The notes under the pieces were generated by a model. It worked only from the letters and a program-made list of their open reading frames with translations, was not told where the DNA came from and made no database searches. From Pyxidicoccus caerfyrddinensis (GTDB lineage: Bacteria > Myxococcota > Myxococcia > Myxococcales > Myxococcaceae), in NCBI RefSeq assembly GCF_010894405.1, contig NZ_JAAIYA010000004.1:310001-374000 (forward strand): DNA of 64,000 nucleotides, given 5' to 3'. The translations under genes and the position numbers were made by a program. How positions within the stretch are numbered: position 1 is the first letter of the stretch; each line of letters opens with the position of its first letter. Shown in pieces: positions 27,401 through 36,100 of the stretch.

Positions 27401-28358
27401 TGCGCTGGGTGAGGACCCGCTGGCCCCGCGCCCCCCGGACCCGCTGCTGCGCTCCGGCCTGCTCTTCGCGGGGGCGAGTGCGCCGCCCCCCTCCAGCGCC
27501 AATGCCGCCGCCCCTCCGCCCGACAGCGCGCTGGCGACAGCGCTGGAACTGGCGGGCCTCAACCTCTGGGGCACCCAGTTGGTGGTGCTGTCCGCCTGCG
27601 ACACGGGCCGAGGCGACGTCAGGCTGGGCCAGGGCGTCTACGGGCTGCGCCGCGCGCTCGTGGTGGCGGGAGCCGAGACGGTGGTGATGAGCCTGTGGAA
27701 GGTGAACGACGACACCACCCGGAAGCTGATGGAGGCCTACTACCAAAAGCTGCTGGCGGGCCATGGCCGAGCCACCGCCCTGCGCGAGGCCATGCTCTGG
27801 CTGCGGGCCACCCGGCCCCATCCCCACGATTGGGCACCCTTCATCGCGCTGGGCCGAGACGCCCCGCTGCGCGAGCTGGTGCCCAGGCCGACTTTCTACG
27901 CCGACGCAAAGACCGTCCTGGAGAGGCTTTCCACCTTCCAGACGAAAATGGCCAGTTTGCGGCTGTACATGCACGCTATCGACGGCGCTGGGCAGACCAA
28001 CGAAGGCTCCACGAGCGTCGCTCCGCCCAAGGCCGCTGCGGGAGCGGTTCCGAGCGCGAAGCCAGAGGCGAGCGCTCCCACGGGGTACGGAGTGAGCCCG
28101 GAGGACCCCATCAAGGTGGGCGGCGGCCCGACGGGAGAGCTGGAGTACCTCGAGCGCCTCCGGGGGCCAGAAGGACAGCGGCTCTTCTACAAGCGGTTGA
28201 GAAGCTGCTGTTATTTCAAGAGGGAAAGCTCTCCGCACCGGGGCGGACTGCTCGATATCTACGTGGTCACCTACGACGGTCTGCCAACCCCTGTCATCCT
28301 GTACCTGAACATGTACGATCGCGAGCTGCCGAAGGCGCCTGCTGGCTTCCGCCTGTAG
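24456..28358 (+). CDS. TPR-CHAT protein 2 (secreted, caspase-like) with C-terminal extension
   Basis: ATG 24456 follows GGGGGGAG. This 1300-residue paralogue of the 18416 protein has a signal peptide (MAVVVLCCAARVAAG), about 12 TPRs of the kinesin-light-chain type, the same linker, and a CHAT domain with His962 (HLATHGFF) and Cys1048 (LSACDTGRGD). Unlike protein 1 it continues for about 150 residues after the CHAT domain: a helical piece (FYADAKTVLERLSTFQTKM), an Ala/Pro-rich linker, and a compact end (LFYKRLRSCCYFKRES, then IYVVTYDGLPTPVILYLNMY) of unknown family. The extension could be a prodomain, substrate or targeting module. The encoded TPRs are nearly identical to each other. Confidence 0.92.
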   Translation: MRPVLGWMAVVVLCCAARVAAGENPPDARLQEAQTAHDRAVALSDAGKHAEAVVQGEHALMLGEAVLGGTHPTVARYLSLLGMLHLRKKDLVRAEPLLQRELAIKEAALGKDHPDVAKSLIVLASLYGMQGLYSRAEPLAVRALAIRQAALDKNHPDVAQSLQLLASLYRDQQMHDRAEPLFVRALAILEAALGNNHPDVAQSLYNLAYFYMKQGMYGRAEPLYVRALAILEAALGNNHPDVANLLHHLGTLYVEQGLYGRAEPLYVRALAIREVALGNNHPDVAGSLHHLADLYMDQGLYGRAEPLHVRALAIHEAALGNNHPDVGKSLISLANLYMAQGLYGRAEPLYVRALTILEVALGNNHPDVAGSLQDLANLYMKQGMYDRAEPLYVRALAILEVALGKDHPDVAPSLSHRAHLYMDQGLYSRAEPLYVRALAIREAALGKNHPGVAQSLDSLANLYTVQEMYGRAEPLHVRALAIRETALGKNHPDVAHSLNNLAILYAMQQLYGRAELLLVRALAIEEAALGKNHPDIAHSLTNLARLRLAQHGPDAAVPLYSRALSLSEQRLRHEALDFSGARLTSFLRLLRTDEESLYRMLRMHPDSVSVRRLALGAALLLKGRSVDETANISRAVYRSLGPEEQDTFKRLRGLRTQLAHLSLQGPGSIPLPDYQQQVKDLTAQGDALEAILAKRSAPLRALVELPAPADIVDRVAQTLPGDAALVELIAYQERPLLPHPGAPKPHLRYLALVLLPDASTRTVDLGPAAPIDSAASRLRDALANRDAAFQVHAQALYQLAFQPLIPLLGKARRLFVSPDGQLSMVPFAALHDGKSFLVDTFDFTYLTSGKDLLPRPQQPVPASSVVVLADPDFSAPLQSSAPSSREAPERAERSLAVERFSSTRREELAQRDWNLVPLPGTRHEAEAIQRLLPQAQLFLGADATKERLLQVPTPGILHLATHGFFMEDAPASTNTRAVGSFGALGEDPLAPRPPDPLLRSGLLFAGASAPPPSSANAAAPPPDSALATALELAGLNLWGTQLVVLSACDTGRGDVRLGQGVYGLRRALVVAGAETVVMSLWKVNDDTTRKLMEAYYQKLLAGHGRATALREAMLWLRATRPHPHDWAPFIALGRDAPLRELVPRPTFYADAKTVLERLSTFQTKMASLRLYMHAIDGAGQTNEGSTSVAPPKAAAGAVPSAKPEASAPTGYGVSPEDPIKVGGGPTGELEYLERLRGPEGQRLFYKRLRSCCYFKRESSPHRGGLLDIYVVTYDGLPTPVILYLNMYDRELPKAPAGFRL
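24770..26080 (+). repeat. Tandem 126-bp coding repeats (TPR units of CHAT protein 2)
   Basis: About ten consecutive 126-bp units encode the 42-residue TPRs. Blocks such as CTGGGCAACAACCACCCCGA recur with few changes, while the homologous repeats of CHAT protein 1 are far more diverged. This indicates recent expansion or gene conversion. These are coding repeats, not CRISPR. Confidence 0.85.
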
Positions 28359-28469
28359 ATGAGCTGCACGGCGTCTCCAACCGAAGCCGGAAAGCGTGCC
28401 TGAAGACGCATCAGCAGACCCGGAGCGGCCCGACATGCCTTCCTGATGGCCTCACTCAAGGAGGCAGTC

Positions 28470-29198
28470 ATGGGCGCATTGGATGGGAAGATTGCAATCA
28501 TCACGGGTGGCAGCACGGGGATTGGACTGGCCATCGCTGAGCGCTATGCCAGTGAAGGCGCCGAGGTCGTCATCGCGGGACGGAACAAGGGGCGCATGGA
28601 CGAAGCCGTCGCGCGAATCGGGCATGGCGCCCGGGGCGTGGTGACGGACGTCGGTGACGAAGCCCAGGTCCAGCGACTCATCGACTCCGTGCCACGCGTG
28701 GACCTGCTGGTGACGTGCGCGGGTGGCGCGGTGTTCGGTCCCGTGGAGACGGTACCGATGAGCGCCTGGCAGGCCCTCTTCAATGACCGCTTCTTCGGCC
28801 AGCTCTCCGCATGTCGCTACGCCGTCCCGAAGATGGCCGCGGGCGGCGTCATCGTGCTGTGCTCGGGCATCGCCGGCCATGCCGCGCTCGCCAACTACGC
28901 GGGCGGGGCGGGCCTGTGCGGCGCCATCAACGCCATGGGCCGCTCGCTCGCCATCGAGCTCGCGCCGAAGGGAATCCGGGTGAACGTCCTGTCCCCGGGC
29001 CTCACGCGCGACACCGCCATCGACTGGGGGGTGCCCGCCACCCAGGTGGGCGCGTTCCTCGACACACTCGCCAGCCATGTCCCGATGAAGCGGCCCGGTG
29101 TCCCCCGGGACATGGCCGACGCGGCCTGGTTCCTGGCGACGTGCGCCTACGCCACCGGCATGGTGCTCGACGTCGACGGAGGCTGGACCGCCGTGTGA
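28470..29198 (+). CDS. Short-chain dehydrogenase-like protein lacking catalytic Lys
   Basis: AAGGAGG lies 5 bases before ATG 28470 (an upstream ATG at 28446 has no such site); the product has 242 residues. The Rossmann motif GGSTGIG (13-19), Ser132 and Tyr143 are present, as is the C-terminal DVDGGWTAV. However, the YxxxK motif reads YAGGA, so the catalytic Lys is Ala147, and the NNAG motif reads TCAG. Classical SDRs need this Lys for cofactor binding and proton transfer, so the protein may be inactive, regulatory or use a changed mechanism. The substrate is unknown. Confidence 0.88.
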   Translation: MGALDGKIAIITGGSTGIGLAIAERYASEGAEVVIAGRNKGRMDEAVARIGHGARGVVTDVGDEAQVQRLIDSVPRVDLLVTCAGGAVFGPVETVPMSAWQALFNDRFFGQLSACRYAVPKMAAGGVIVLCSGIAGHAALANYAGGAGLCGAINAMGRSLAIELAPKGIRVNVLSPGLTRDTAIDWGVPATQVGAFLDTLASHVPMKRPGVPRDMADAAWFLATCAYATGMVLDVDGGWTAV

Positions 29199-29261
29199 GC
29201 GCCTCCCCGGCCCAGGGCCTGGGAGGACGTGGGCCGGCATGCCCCCTTCACCGGGGGCGGC

Positions 29262-29930
29262 CTATCTGCCGGCTCCCAGCGCGACGGTCACCACCTCGGC
29301 GATGGCGACCTTCTCGAGCAGCTCGACCTTCGGAATCCCGGGGATGTTTCCCAGCACCCTCGCGGCCCGCAGCGATGCGAACCCATGGCACAGGGACAAG
29401 GCGGCGATGGCCCGTGCAACGACGGCGTCGAGCGGCATCCCGGGGTTGCCCGCCGCCACCACCTCGAACAGGAGCCCCAGGGAGCGGTCGGAGGCCTCGT
29501 GGACGGACGCGAAGCGCACGCGGTCCTCGATTTCGGGCAGGAACATGATGCGGTAGTGCGAAGCGTGTTCCTTCGCGAAGGAGAGGTACGCGGTGGCGAC
29601 CTCCGCGAGCTTGCCCGGCACGGTGGGCTCACGCGCCACGGCCCGCGCGACGCGCTCCCCGAGCAGCTCGTAGCCCTCGGTGGCCAGCGCCGCCAGGAGG
29701 GACTGCTTGTCTGGGAAGTGGTGGTACGGCGCTCCGGGAGACACACCCGCGGCCCGTGCGAGAACCTGGATGGTCAGCCCGGTGACGTCGCCTTCCCTCA
29801 GGAACTCGATGGCCGCGTCCAGCAGGGCGCGGCGCAGGTCGAGGTGGTGATAGCCGCGAGGCTTCGTGGGCTTCTTGGCTGCTTTGGCCGTCCTGGCCGC
29901 GGTCGGACGTGTCTTGGGTGTGCTCGCCAC
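29262..29930 (-). CDS. TetR-family regulator (WHG-type C-terminal domain)
   Basis: This 222-residue repressor has a Lys/Ala/Pro-rich N-terminal arm (1-25), the TetR helix-turn-helix (LLDAAIEFLREGDV, then QVLARAAGVSPGAPYHHFPD), and an all-helical ligand domain typical of the WHG group (FAKEHASHYRIMFLPE). It lies downstream of, and in the same direction as, the SRPBCC lipoprotein gene (49 bp between). The 19-bp dyad at 30653-30671 upstream of that gene is the likely operator, giving an autoregulated pair. The ligand is unknown. Confidence 0.92.
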   Translation of the reverse strand: MASTPKTRPTAARTAKAAKKPTKPRGYHHLDLRRALLDAAIEFLREGDVTGLTIQVLARAAGVSPGAPYHHFPDKQSLLAALATEGYELLGERVARAVAREPTVPGKLAEVATAYLSFAKEHASHYRIMFLPEIEDRVRFASVHEASDRSLGLLFEVVAAGNPGMPLDAVVARAIAALSLCHGFASLRAARVLGNIPGIPKVELLEKVAIAEVVTVALGAGR

Positions 29931-29979
29931 GGGACTCCCATCTCTCCGTGGCGAGCATAGGCCGCGGCAACACGCTTCG

Positions 29980-30630
29980 TCAGTTCGGCAGTGCCGTCAG
30001 GTCGCGCTCGGACTCGGCCTGGATGTTCCGGATGCCGACCTGCATGTAGCCAGCGAAGTCCTCCGCGACGAAAGTCTCGAGGAAGCCCTCGGTGGGCCAC
30101 CCATTGCCCCGGAAGCGGTAGGTCCAGCTCAGGTGTGTCCCCGTCGCGGTCGGCGTGAAGCGGAACTCGCCCACCGCGTACTGGACGGCGCGCCGCGCCT
30201 CGTTGGTGAAGTTCCAGACGACGTACTGGAACCGTCGGTCTTCCTCGATGACGAGCAGCTCCTCGAGGGAGGTGTTCCCGTCGCGCAGCACCACGCGCCG
30301 GCGCGCCCCCGGGCTGCCCCAGGAGGGAGAGAGGGCATCGGTCCGCTCGATGCCCGCAATCTTCTCGGTCCCCAACAGGATGCGCTCCAGCGGAACGTTC
30401 ACCAGCCAGGGCAACAGGCGGCCGGGAGGCACGGCGATATCGACTTCGACCGTGTGCGCGATGAAAGACGCCTCCGGCTCCACGGTGGGCGCCACCGTCG
30501 AGCGGTGCAGCGAGTCTCGCTCCGCGACAGACGTCCCGGACGCATAGCCGACTGGCGTCGCGCACGCACCCAGGAGCACACCGCAGGCGAGGGAAAGCAG
30601 GGTGACGGCGGGGGCAGCAAGGCGTGGCAT
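29980..30630 (-). CDS. SRPBCC-fold lipoprotein
   Basis: This 216-residue protein has a lipoprotein signal peptide with lipobox LLGAC at about residues 18-22. The mature part resembles the START/SRPBCC ligand-binding fold (VEVDIAVPPGRLLPWLVNVP, then WTYRFRGNGWPTEGFLETFV). Such proteins bind hydrophobic ligands in a cavity. Being exported and placed with a TetR regulator, it may bind or shuttle the compound the regulator senses; this is inference. The operator candidate lies 23 bp upstream of its start. Confidence 0.85.
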   Translation of the reverse strand: MPRLAAPAVTLLSLACGVLLGACATPVGYASGTSVAERDSLHRSTVAPTVEPEASFIAHTVEVDIAVPPGRLLPWLVNVPLERILLGTEKIAGIERTDALSPSWGSPGARRRVVLRDGNTSLEELLVIEEDRRFQYVVWNFTNEARRAVQYAVGEFRFTPTATGTHLSWTYRFRGNGWPTEGFLETFVAEDFAGYMQVGIRNIQAESERDLTALPN

Positions 30631-30652
30631 GGGAGGGTCTCCTGAGGGGTGA

Positions 30653-30671
30653 ATCTAAATGTTTTTTAGAT
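30653..30671. promoter_or_regulatory. Dyad ATCTAAA-N5-TTTAGAT, candidate TetR operator
   Basis: A perfect 7-bp inverted repeat with a 5-bp spacer stands out as AT-rich in GC-rich surroundings, 23 bp upstream of the lipoprotein-tetR operon. Size, symmetry and position fit a TetR dimer site. Confidence 0.65.
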
Positions 30672-30772
30672 GCAAGGAAATGGGTTGTCAAGGCGCCCCC
30701 CGGGCGACCCGACGGCGTTCGTCCCTGGGGAGCCGAGGCGTTCCTCGGGTGTCGGCGCGAAAGGCCCCACGC

Positions 30773-30826
30773 CATCAGGTGCGTGGCAGGGGCCTGGACC
30801 TCTTGGCTGTCTTGAGCCTCAACACC
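30773..30826 (+). repeat. Dispersed 55-bp repeat, copy 2
   Basis: This 54-bp block matches 11055-11109 in the same orientation with about four changes and one missing base. It lies between the TetR operator and the small hypothetical gene at 30837. Confidence 0.65.
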
Positions 30827-30836
30827 CCGCCCCCGC

Positions 30837-31175
30837 TCACTTCCGACTTCCGCGCCACAAATGCCCTATGAGGATGTTCGCCCGTTCCCAGAGTGAATAC
30901 TCGGGCCACGGGCGCGAGGTGAACTCGGGGATCTTGCGCGGTCTCGGATGTCCATCGACCGGATCAACCTGCGTCCCTCCGAGCTCGCTGAGAACCGCCA
31001 GGAGGTACGCCTCGGTCAGGGCTGAATTCAGGTCTGTGAGGACAGTGACTCGCTGGCCGTCCACTTCGATGCTTTCAACCGCGGCCCTCGGCAGGCGGAC
31101 ACTCAATGCCTGCCGGATCTCCTCTTCCGAAGGAGGCACTCCAGGGAATTCGAAGCGGTAGATGCACAGGCCCAT
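30837..31175 (-). CDS. Small protein of unknown function
   Basis: I chose ATG 31175 because AGGAG sits 7 bases upstream; another ATG at 31181 is too close to it. The 112-residue product has no signal peptide. It alternates charged helices and strands (PSEEEIRQALSVRLPRAAVE, then VTVLTDLNSALTEAYLLAVL) and ends in a basic tail. I do not recognise a family. It stands alone, with the Cys-rich lipoprotein gene 64 bp upstream in the same orientation. Confidence 0.65.
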   Translation of the reverse strand: MGLCIYRFEFPGVPPSEEEIRQALSVRLPRAAVESIEVDGQRVTVLTDLNSALTEAYLLAVLSELGGTQVDPVDGHPRPRKIPEFTSRPWPEYSLWERANILIGHLWRGSRK

Positions 31176-31239
31176 GTTCATACTCCTGGCGACATCAGAC
31201 CACGCAATGCTTCCGGCGCGCTCGGTGGCCCCGGGCGCG

Positions 31240-31620
31240 TCACAACGCGCTGCAGGCCCAGACGCCCAGGGGCGTACAGAAGCAATTGGGATTGGGGTGG
31301 CCCGTCAGACAGCAGCTCCGCGTCCCGCCAACGGGCGAACACGGGGTCCCCGCGAGCTTGCTGCAGCGATTATTCAGCCCGCAGATGGGGGTGGGCGTGA
31401 AACAGATGTTGTAGAAGCCATCACACTCGACGGAGTCCGCCTGCACCGAACAGGTGTTCCCCTCACAAGACACCGTCGAGCCATTCGGACAGGTCTGTGA
31501 GCACGTGACGAGGGCGCTCGACTCCTGCCCCAGCTCCGGCGCCTCGACAGGTTCCACTCCACCACAGGCCACCAGCACCGGGACGACGAGCACCGTCAGC
31601 ACACCCAGGAAGCTCTTCAT
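31240..31620 (-). CDS. Cys-rich lipoprotein of unknown function
   Basis: AAGGAGAG precedes ATG 31620. The 126-residue product carries a lipoprotein signal peptide (lipobox LVAC followed by GGVEP). The mature part has eleven Cys (patterns CSQTCPNGSTVSCEGNTC and CCLTGHPNPNCFCTPLG), suggesting a compact disulfide-rich surface protein. No family is recognised; similar short Cys-rich lipoproteins are numerous in myxobacteria. Confidence 0.8.
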   Translation of the reverse strand: MKSFLGVLTVLVVPVLVACGGVEPVEAPELGQESSALVTCSQTCPNGSTVSCEGNTCSVQADSVECDGFYNICFTPTPICGLNNRCSKLAGTPCSPVGGTRSCCLTGHPNPNCFCTPLGVWACSAL

Positions 31621-31716
31621 GGCGTGTCTCTCCTTGAGGGGTTGAGCGGCATCGAATCACACTATGCGCCCGTTCCGCCACGGAGTTGCACCTGTAGAAG
31701 TGTAGGGAATCTCACC

Positions 31717-32253
31717 TCACTCGCGAATCAGCTCATGGACTGGCTGTCCTTCCGGACCCACGCCATCCAGCCGCACGAAGTCGACCGAGAAGGGCCAGGA
31801 CGTCTTCACGAAGACGTGCTCCAGTCGGGCGACGCTGTTGCCCAGCTTCGTCCAAGCCTGGACCTGGCATTCGCCGTCGACCCGCGCGGTGGTGATGTCG
31901 ATGGGGCGCGAGGGGAAGGCCCGCAGGCGCACCCTCACTCGCCAGCCCTCCGCGGTGGCGTCGACCGGCTGCGGGTCCTCCAACCCATACACGGGTTGCT
32001 CGACCCCCAGCAGGTCCTCCACCTGCGACTCCCCGCGCTCCAACATCCGCCAGTACACCTGCACGGGACGCGTCCCCACGGGGCGGCAGGCCTCGTCCAG
32101 GCGCAGGGCGTAGTGGACCTGGTTCCGGTTCTCGCTGCGGGACAGGAAGAAGGCGGACGGCGATGGGAGGGTCGCCCCGGCCGCGGAGGCCAGGGTCGCG
32201 ACGGTCGTCAGCGCGACGGCGGCGAGGTTGCGGAGCCCGGATTCAGGAAACAT
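31717..32253 (-). CDS. DUF4833-family secreted protein
   Basis: ATG 32253 follows AAAGGGGGA; the product has 178 residues with a signal peptide (LAAVALTTVATLASAAGA). The mature protein carries the DUF4833 pattern FFLSRSENRNQVHYALRLDE, then RPVQVYWRMLERGES. The family is exported, beta-rich and of unknown function. It stands alone. Confidence 0.8.
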   Translation of the reverse strand: MFPESGLRNLAAVALTTVATLASAAGATLPSPSAFFLSRSENRNQVHYALRLDEACRPVGTRPVQVYWRMLERGESQVEDLLGVEQPVYGLEDPQPVDATAEGWRVRVRLRAFPSRPIDITTARVDGECQVQAWTKLGNSVARLEHVFVKTSWPFSVDFVRLDGVGPEGQPVHELIRE

Positions 32254-32472
32254 GTGGGTCCCCCTTTCATGGCGGAGTGACGGCAGTCGCCTGCGGGGCC
32301 GTATCGGGATGATGAACACCCCAGGCCCCTGGAACTGTCACTCGCCCCTGCACAGGAGGGCCGTCGGTACCTCACTGAATCAGGACCAGGTGCCTGAATG
32401 GCCGATCGGGCTCCAATCCCGCGGAGGTGGCACGGCGACCTGCTCATCCAGGTGCCGTGCCGGGATGCGGCT

Positions 32473-32913
32473 CTACGCGCCGGTCTCGTAGTTGGCGATG
32501 GCGGAGAGGATGACCGACTGGCCCGTCTGCAGATCTGTCACCTGCACGCGCTGGGTGTGGTCCCGGAAGGGGCCAATCGAGCGCGAGCAGAGCAAGCCCT
32601 CCTGGGTGGTGTACCAGACCCTGGAGCACTTGTTGTCGAGGTACGTGAGCTGGTACCGGCCGGAGGACTGGTCGATGCCGACGACCGAGAACACCGCCGT
32701 GGCCTTGAGCTGCCACCAGACGATGGCGGAGCAGTAGTCAGGGGTGGCCACGTCCCACGCCGTTGTGTCGATGTAGCAGGCGGCCCGTGCCGACTCGATC
32801 CCCGCGAGCTGTGCCAACTCCGTTTGCGTACCCGACGCATCCTCGTGAGCCAGGGCCGGAGCCGCGATGGTGGCCAGGACAGCAGACATTCCCCACTTCA
32901 AGAAAGACTTCAT
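32473..32913 (-). CDS. Secreted protein of unknown function
   Basis: The frame from ATG 32913 encodes 146 residues with a signal peptide (MSAVLATIAAPALAHED). The mature part is beta-rich and has four Cys (ACYIDTT, DYCSAIVWW, NKCSRVWY, LLCSRS), likely two disulfides. No family is recognised. An upstream extension of the same frame to 33030 lacks a ribosome site and signal features. Confidence 0.7.
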   Translation of the reverse strand: MKSFLKWGMSAVLATIAAPALAHEDASGTQTELAQLAGIESARAACYIDTTAWDVATPDYCSAIVWWQLKATAVFSVVGIDQSSGRYQLTYLDNKCSRVWYTTQEGLLCSRSIGPFRDHTQRVQVTDLQTGQSVILSAIANYETGA

Positions 32914-33123
32914 ACGGAGCACCTCGTTCCAGTGTGTTGTGGGTCCCTGCCACAGACTTGAAGCGCGGCAGGCAACCGGTGACACAGATAGAACGAGGCG
33001 CCTGGAAGATAGCGGATGACAGCGCACCACGATTCGACCGGGAGCGCAGAACCCGGCTCAGGGCGCCGGTACAGATGCTCTTGGAGGAGACAGGCCGGGC
33101 GACACCGTGCATGAAATCGACCG

Positions 33124-36100
33124 CTACCCTCGACAGTGCCCGAGCTCGGCCCGCGCCTCCGTCGTCTCCTGGGCATAGGCCTTGCGCCAGACGGCCAGCT
33201 CCTCCCAGGCGCGCCGCGCTTCCTTGCAGGACTCCTCCACCGCACCCGTCAGCCGGAGCGCCCGCGCGAGCCGACGACGCACCCTCGGGACGCGCGCGGA
33301 GACCACCTGCCGCGCCGTGAGCACCTCCAGCGCGGTCCGCAGCGGCGCCAGGGCCTCGGCGGGTTGGCCTCGCGCGAGCTGGATGTCCCCCAGCAGCAGC
33401 AGCGCCTCGATGCGCTCGGACGACGAAGGCCCCAGGTCCCGCTCGATGCTCGCGAGCGCCTGCTCCACATGACGCCGGGCCTCGTCCACCTGCCCCAGGA
33501 AGAGGAGGCCATCCGCCAGGGAGCGCAGCCCCGCGCCATCCACCTCGCCCCTGGCGAGCAGGGGCCGCTGGAGCGAGACGCCGCGCGCGTGGAAGCTACG
33601 TGCCTCGTCCGGACGCCCCAGGAGGCGCAGCAGCCTCCCCACCTCGTGCACGTCCAGGGCCACCTCCGGGTGTGAGGCGCCATAGACGCGCTCGCGATGC
33701 GCCAGGAGGCGTCGGGCGTGCTCCAGCTCCAGCAAACGCTCACCCTGCTCTCCCAGGACGCCGACCCGGTTCGACTTCATCACCATCAACACCGGGCTGT
33801 CGGCGTCCACGCTCTTGCGCGCCAGGGCCCAACTCCCCTCCGCGGCCTCCCGCGCCTGGGCCCCATGTCCCCACTCGAAGTAGACGAGGGCCAGGTTGGA
33901 CAACGTCCGGGCCACCGACAGGTTCTCCTCGCCCAGCGTCCGGCGAAGGATTCCGAGCGCCCGCTGGAGGACAGCCTCGGCCCTCGCCAGCTCGCCCAGG
34001 AGGGCCAGCGTGCCACCCAGGTTCGCCAGGGCCCGTCCCGTGTCCCGGTGCGCCGGACCGAAGTGCTCCTCATGGAGCCGCAGCGCTTCCTCCTGCCAAC
34101 GCTTCGCCTCCAGCAGCCGCCCCTGTTGCCGGGCCAGCAGGCCCAGCCGACCGCTCAGCTCCGCGTGCGCGTGTGTATGTCCACGCGCGCTGGCGGTCTC
34201 CAGCGATGCACGGAGCAGCGGCTCCGCCTCCGAGAAGCGGCCCTCCTGCTCCAGGAGCTCCGCCTGCATCTGGTCCAGCAGTGTGTCCAGCTCCGCGTCT
34301 CGCAGCGTCTCCGCCACGGCACGGGCACGCTGGAGGAAGGGCCACGCCTCCGGGGGGCGCCCCAAGCCGTATCCATGCAGCCAGGCCTGGGAAATCAGCA
34401 CTCGCGCGAGCACGCCCAGATGCCGCCCCGCTTCGGCCGCCAGCGAGCCCCGGGCCAGGGACTCTCGTGCGTCCTCGAACGCTTCAGCGTCCTCCTGCAA
34501 GCGCGCGCAGAGGTGATGCGCCTCCGCCTCCAGGGGCCGGTGACGGGTGGCGAGCGCACGCTCCCGAGCGGGCAGCGCGATTCGCAGCGCCTCGGCGGTA
34601 TGGCCCGCGAGCAGCTGCGCGTTCGCCCGCGCGAGCTCCGCGCGCACCGCGTCCACCTCCGCGCGGACCCTCGGGTCTTCCGGAGGAGACACCGCCTCCT
34701 GCAACGTCCGCACGTCCGCGCATGGGCCCACGCCGCCGAGCGAGGCCCCCAGCCCGAAGCCCCGCTCCACCGTCCGCGCGTCCGCGCCCTGGAGCGCCAC
34801 CGTCAGCCGTGACAGCTCTCCCAGCCGCTGGTCCAGACACGTCATCCGAAGCCCCAGCGCCGCTTCCGACTGCTCGCCGTAGACGCGAGTCGCCTCGCAC
34901 GCGGACTGGTGCGCGCGCGTCCAGTCCCGGGTCCACCGCTCCAGCGTGGAGGCCACGGCCTGGAACGAGGCCTCGGCCGCGGGGTCCTCCGTCCTCAGGA
35001 AGGCCTGACGCATGGACTCACGCACGGCCGGGTCCCAGATGCCCGCGAGGTGCCGCTCACTGCCCTGGCATGTCTCGCTCGGCGTCGCCGATGAAGGCCC
35101 CAGCACGAAGAACCCCAGGCCCACCAGTCCTCCCGCGAGCACCGCGGTGGCGGCGCTGCGCTTCCAGGCCTCTGTCTTTCGCGTGAGGCGGGCCGCCAGC
35201 ACCTGCATGGACTCGAAGCGCCGCGACGGGTCCACGGAGAGTCCTCGCCGGACCACGGCCTTGAGCCACGAGGGCACGTCCCTCTTCTCGGGACGCACCT
35301 CCTGGCGCAGCATGGACGACAGGAGCTCCTCGCGCGTGGCTCCCGCGAAGGGACGCTGCCCGTTGAGCGCCTCATAGAGCGCGACGCAGAAGGCGAACTG
35401 GTCCGAGCGGGCATCCCCCCGCTCTCCGCGAAGCTGCTCCGGCGCTCCATAGGCAGGGGTCCCCACGAACGCCCCGGTGACGGTGAGCGGCGCTTCGCCG
35501 GAGACGAAGGCCACGTCCTCCCGAGGAGGCCCCTGCCCTCCCGCGGCGTTGGCCAGGCCGAAGTCGGTGATGCGCACCTGCCCGTCGCGCGTCAGCAGGA
35601 CGTTGTCGGGCTTGAAGTCGCGGTGGATGATGCCCAGCGCGTGGGTGGCCGCGAGCCCATCCGCCGCCTGGATGAAGCGCGCGAGGATTTCCCGGCGCGT
35701 GCGCGGCTTCTCCGCCAGCCACCGCCGCAGCGTGCCTCCCTCGACGAGTTCCATCACCAGGAAGAGCTGCCCCTCGAACTCCCCCACGTCGTGCAGTCGG
35801 GCGACATGGGGGTGCGACAGCCGGGCCATCGTGCGGGCCTCGCGCTCCAGCCGCTGACGCGCCTGGGCCAGAGAGCCCTCCCCGAGCCTCGCGAGGTTCA
35901 GCAGCTTGAGCGCCACCTTGCGGTCCAGCTCCGGGTCATAGGCGGCATGGACGCGCCCCATACCTCCTTCGCCGAGCAGACCGAGCACCATGTACCGCCC
36001 CACGCGCGCGCCGGAGACGAGCAGCCCTGTATCGACCAGAGGTGGTGGCGTCTCCAGCCCGCCCAGCGCGGCGAGCACGCTCCGGCACTCCGAGCAGCCA

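Noticed and set aside
18416..28358. CHAT proteins as part of a type III-E (Csx29) or gasdermin system
   Set aside because: No Cas7-11, guide array or gasdermin-like gene is visible nearby and both proteins carry signal peptides.
33600..35186. 528-residue plus-strand open frame opposite the kinase
   Set aside because: Pro/Ala/Arg low-complexity composition, no motifs, antisense to the TPR part of a clear kinase gene.
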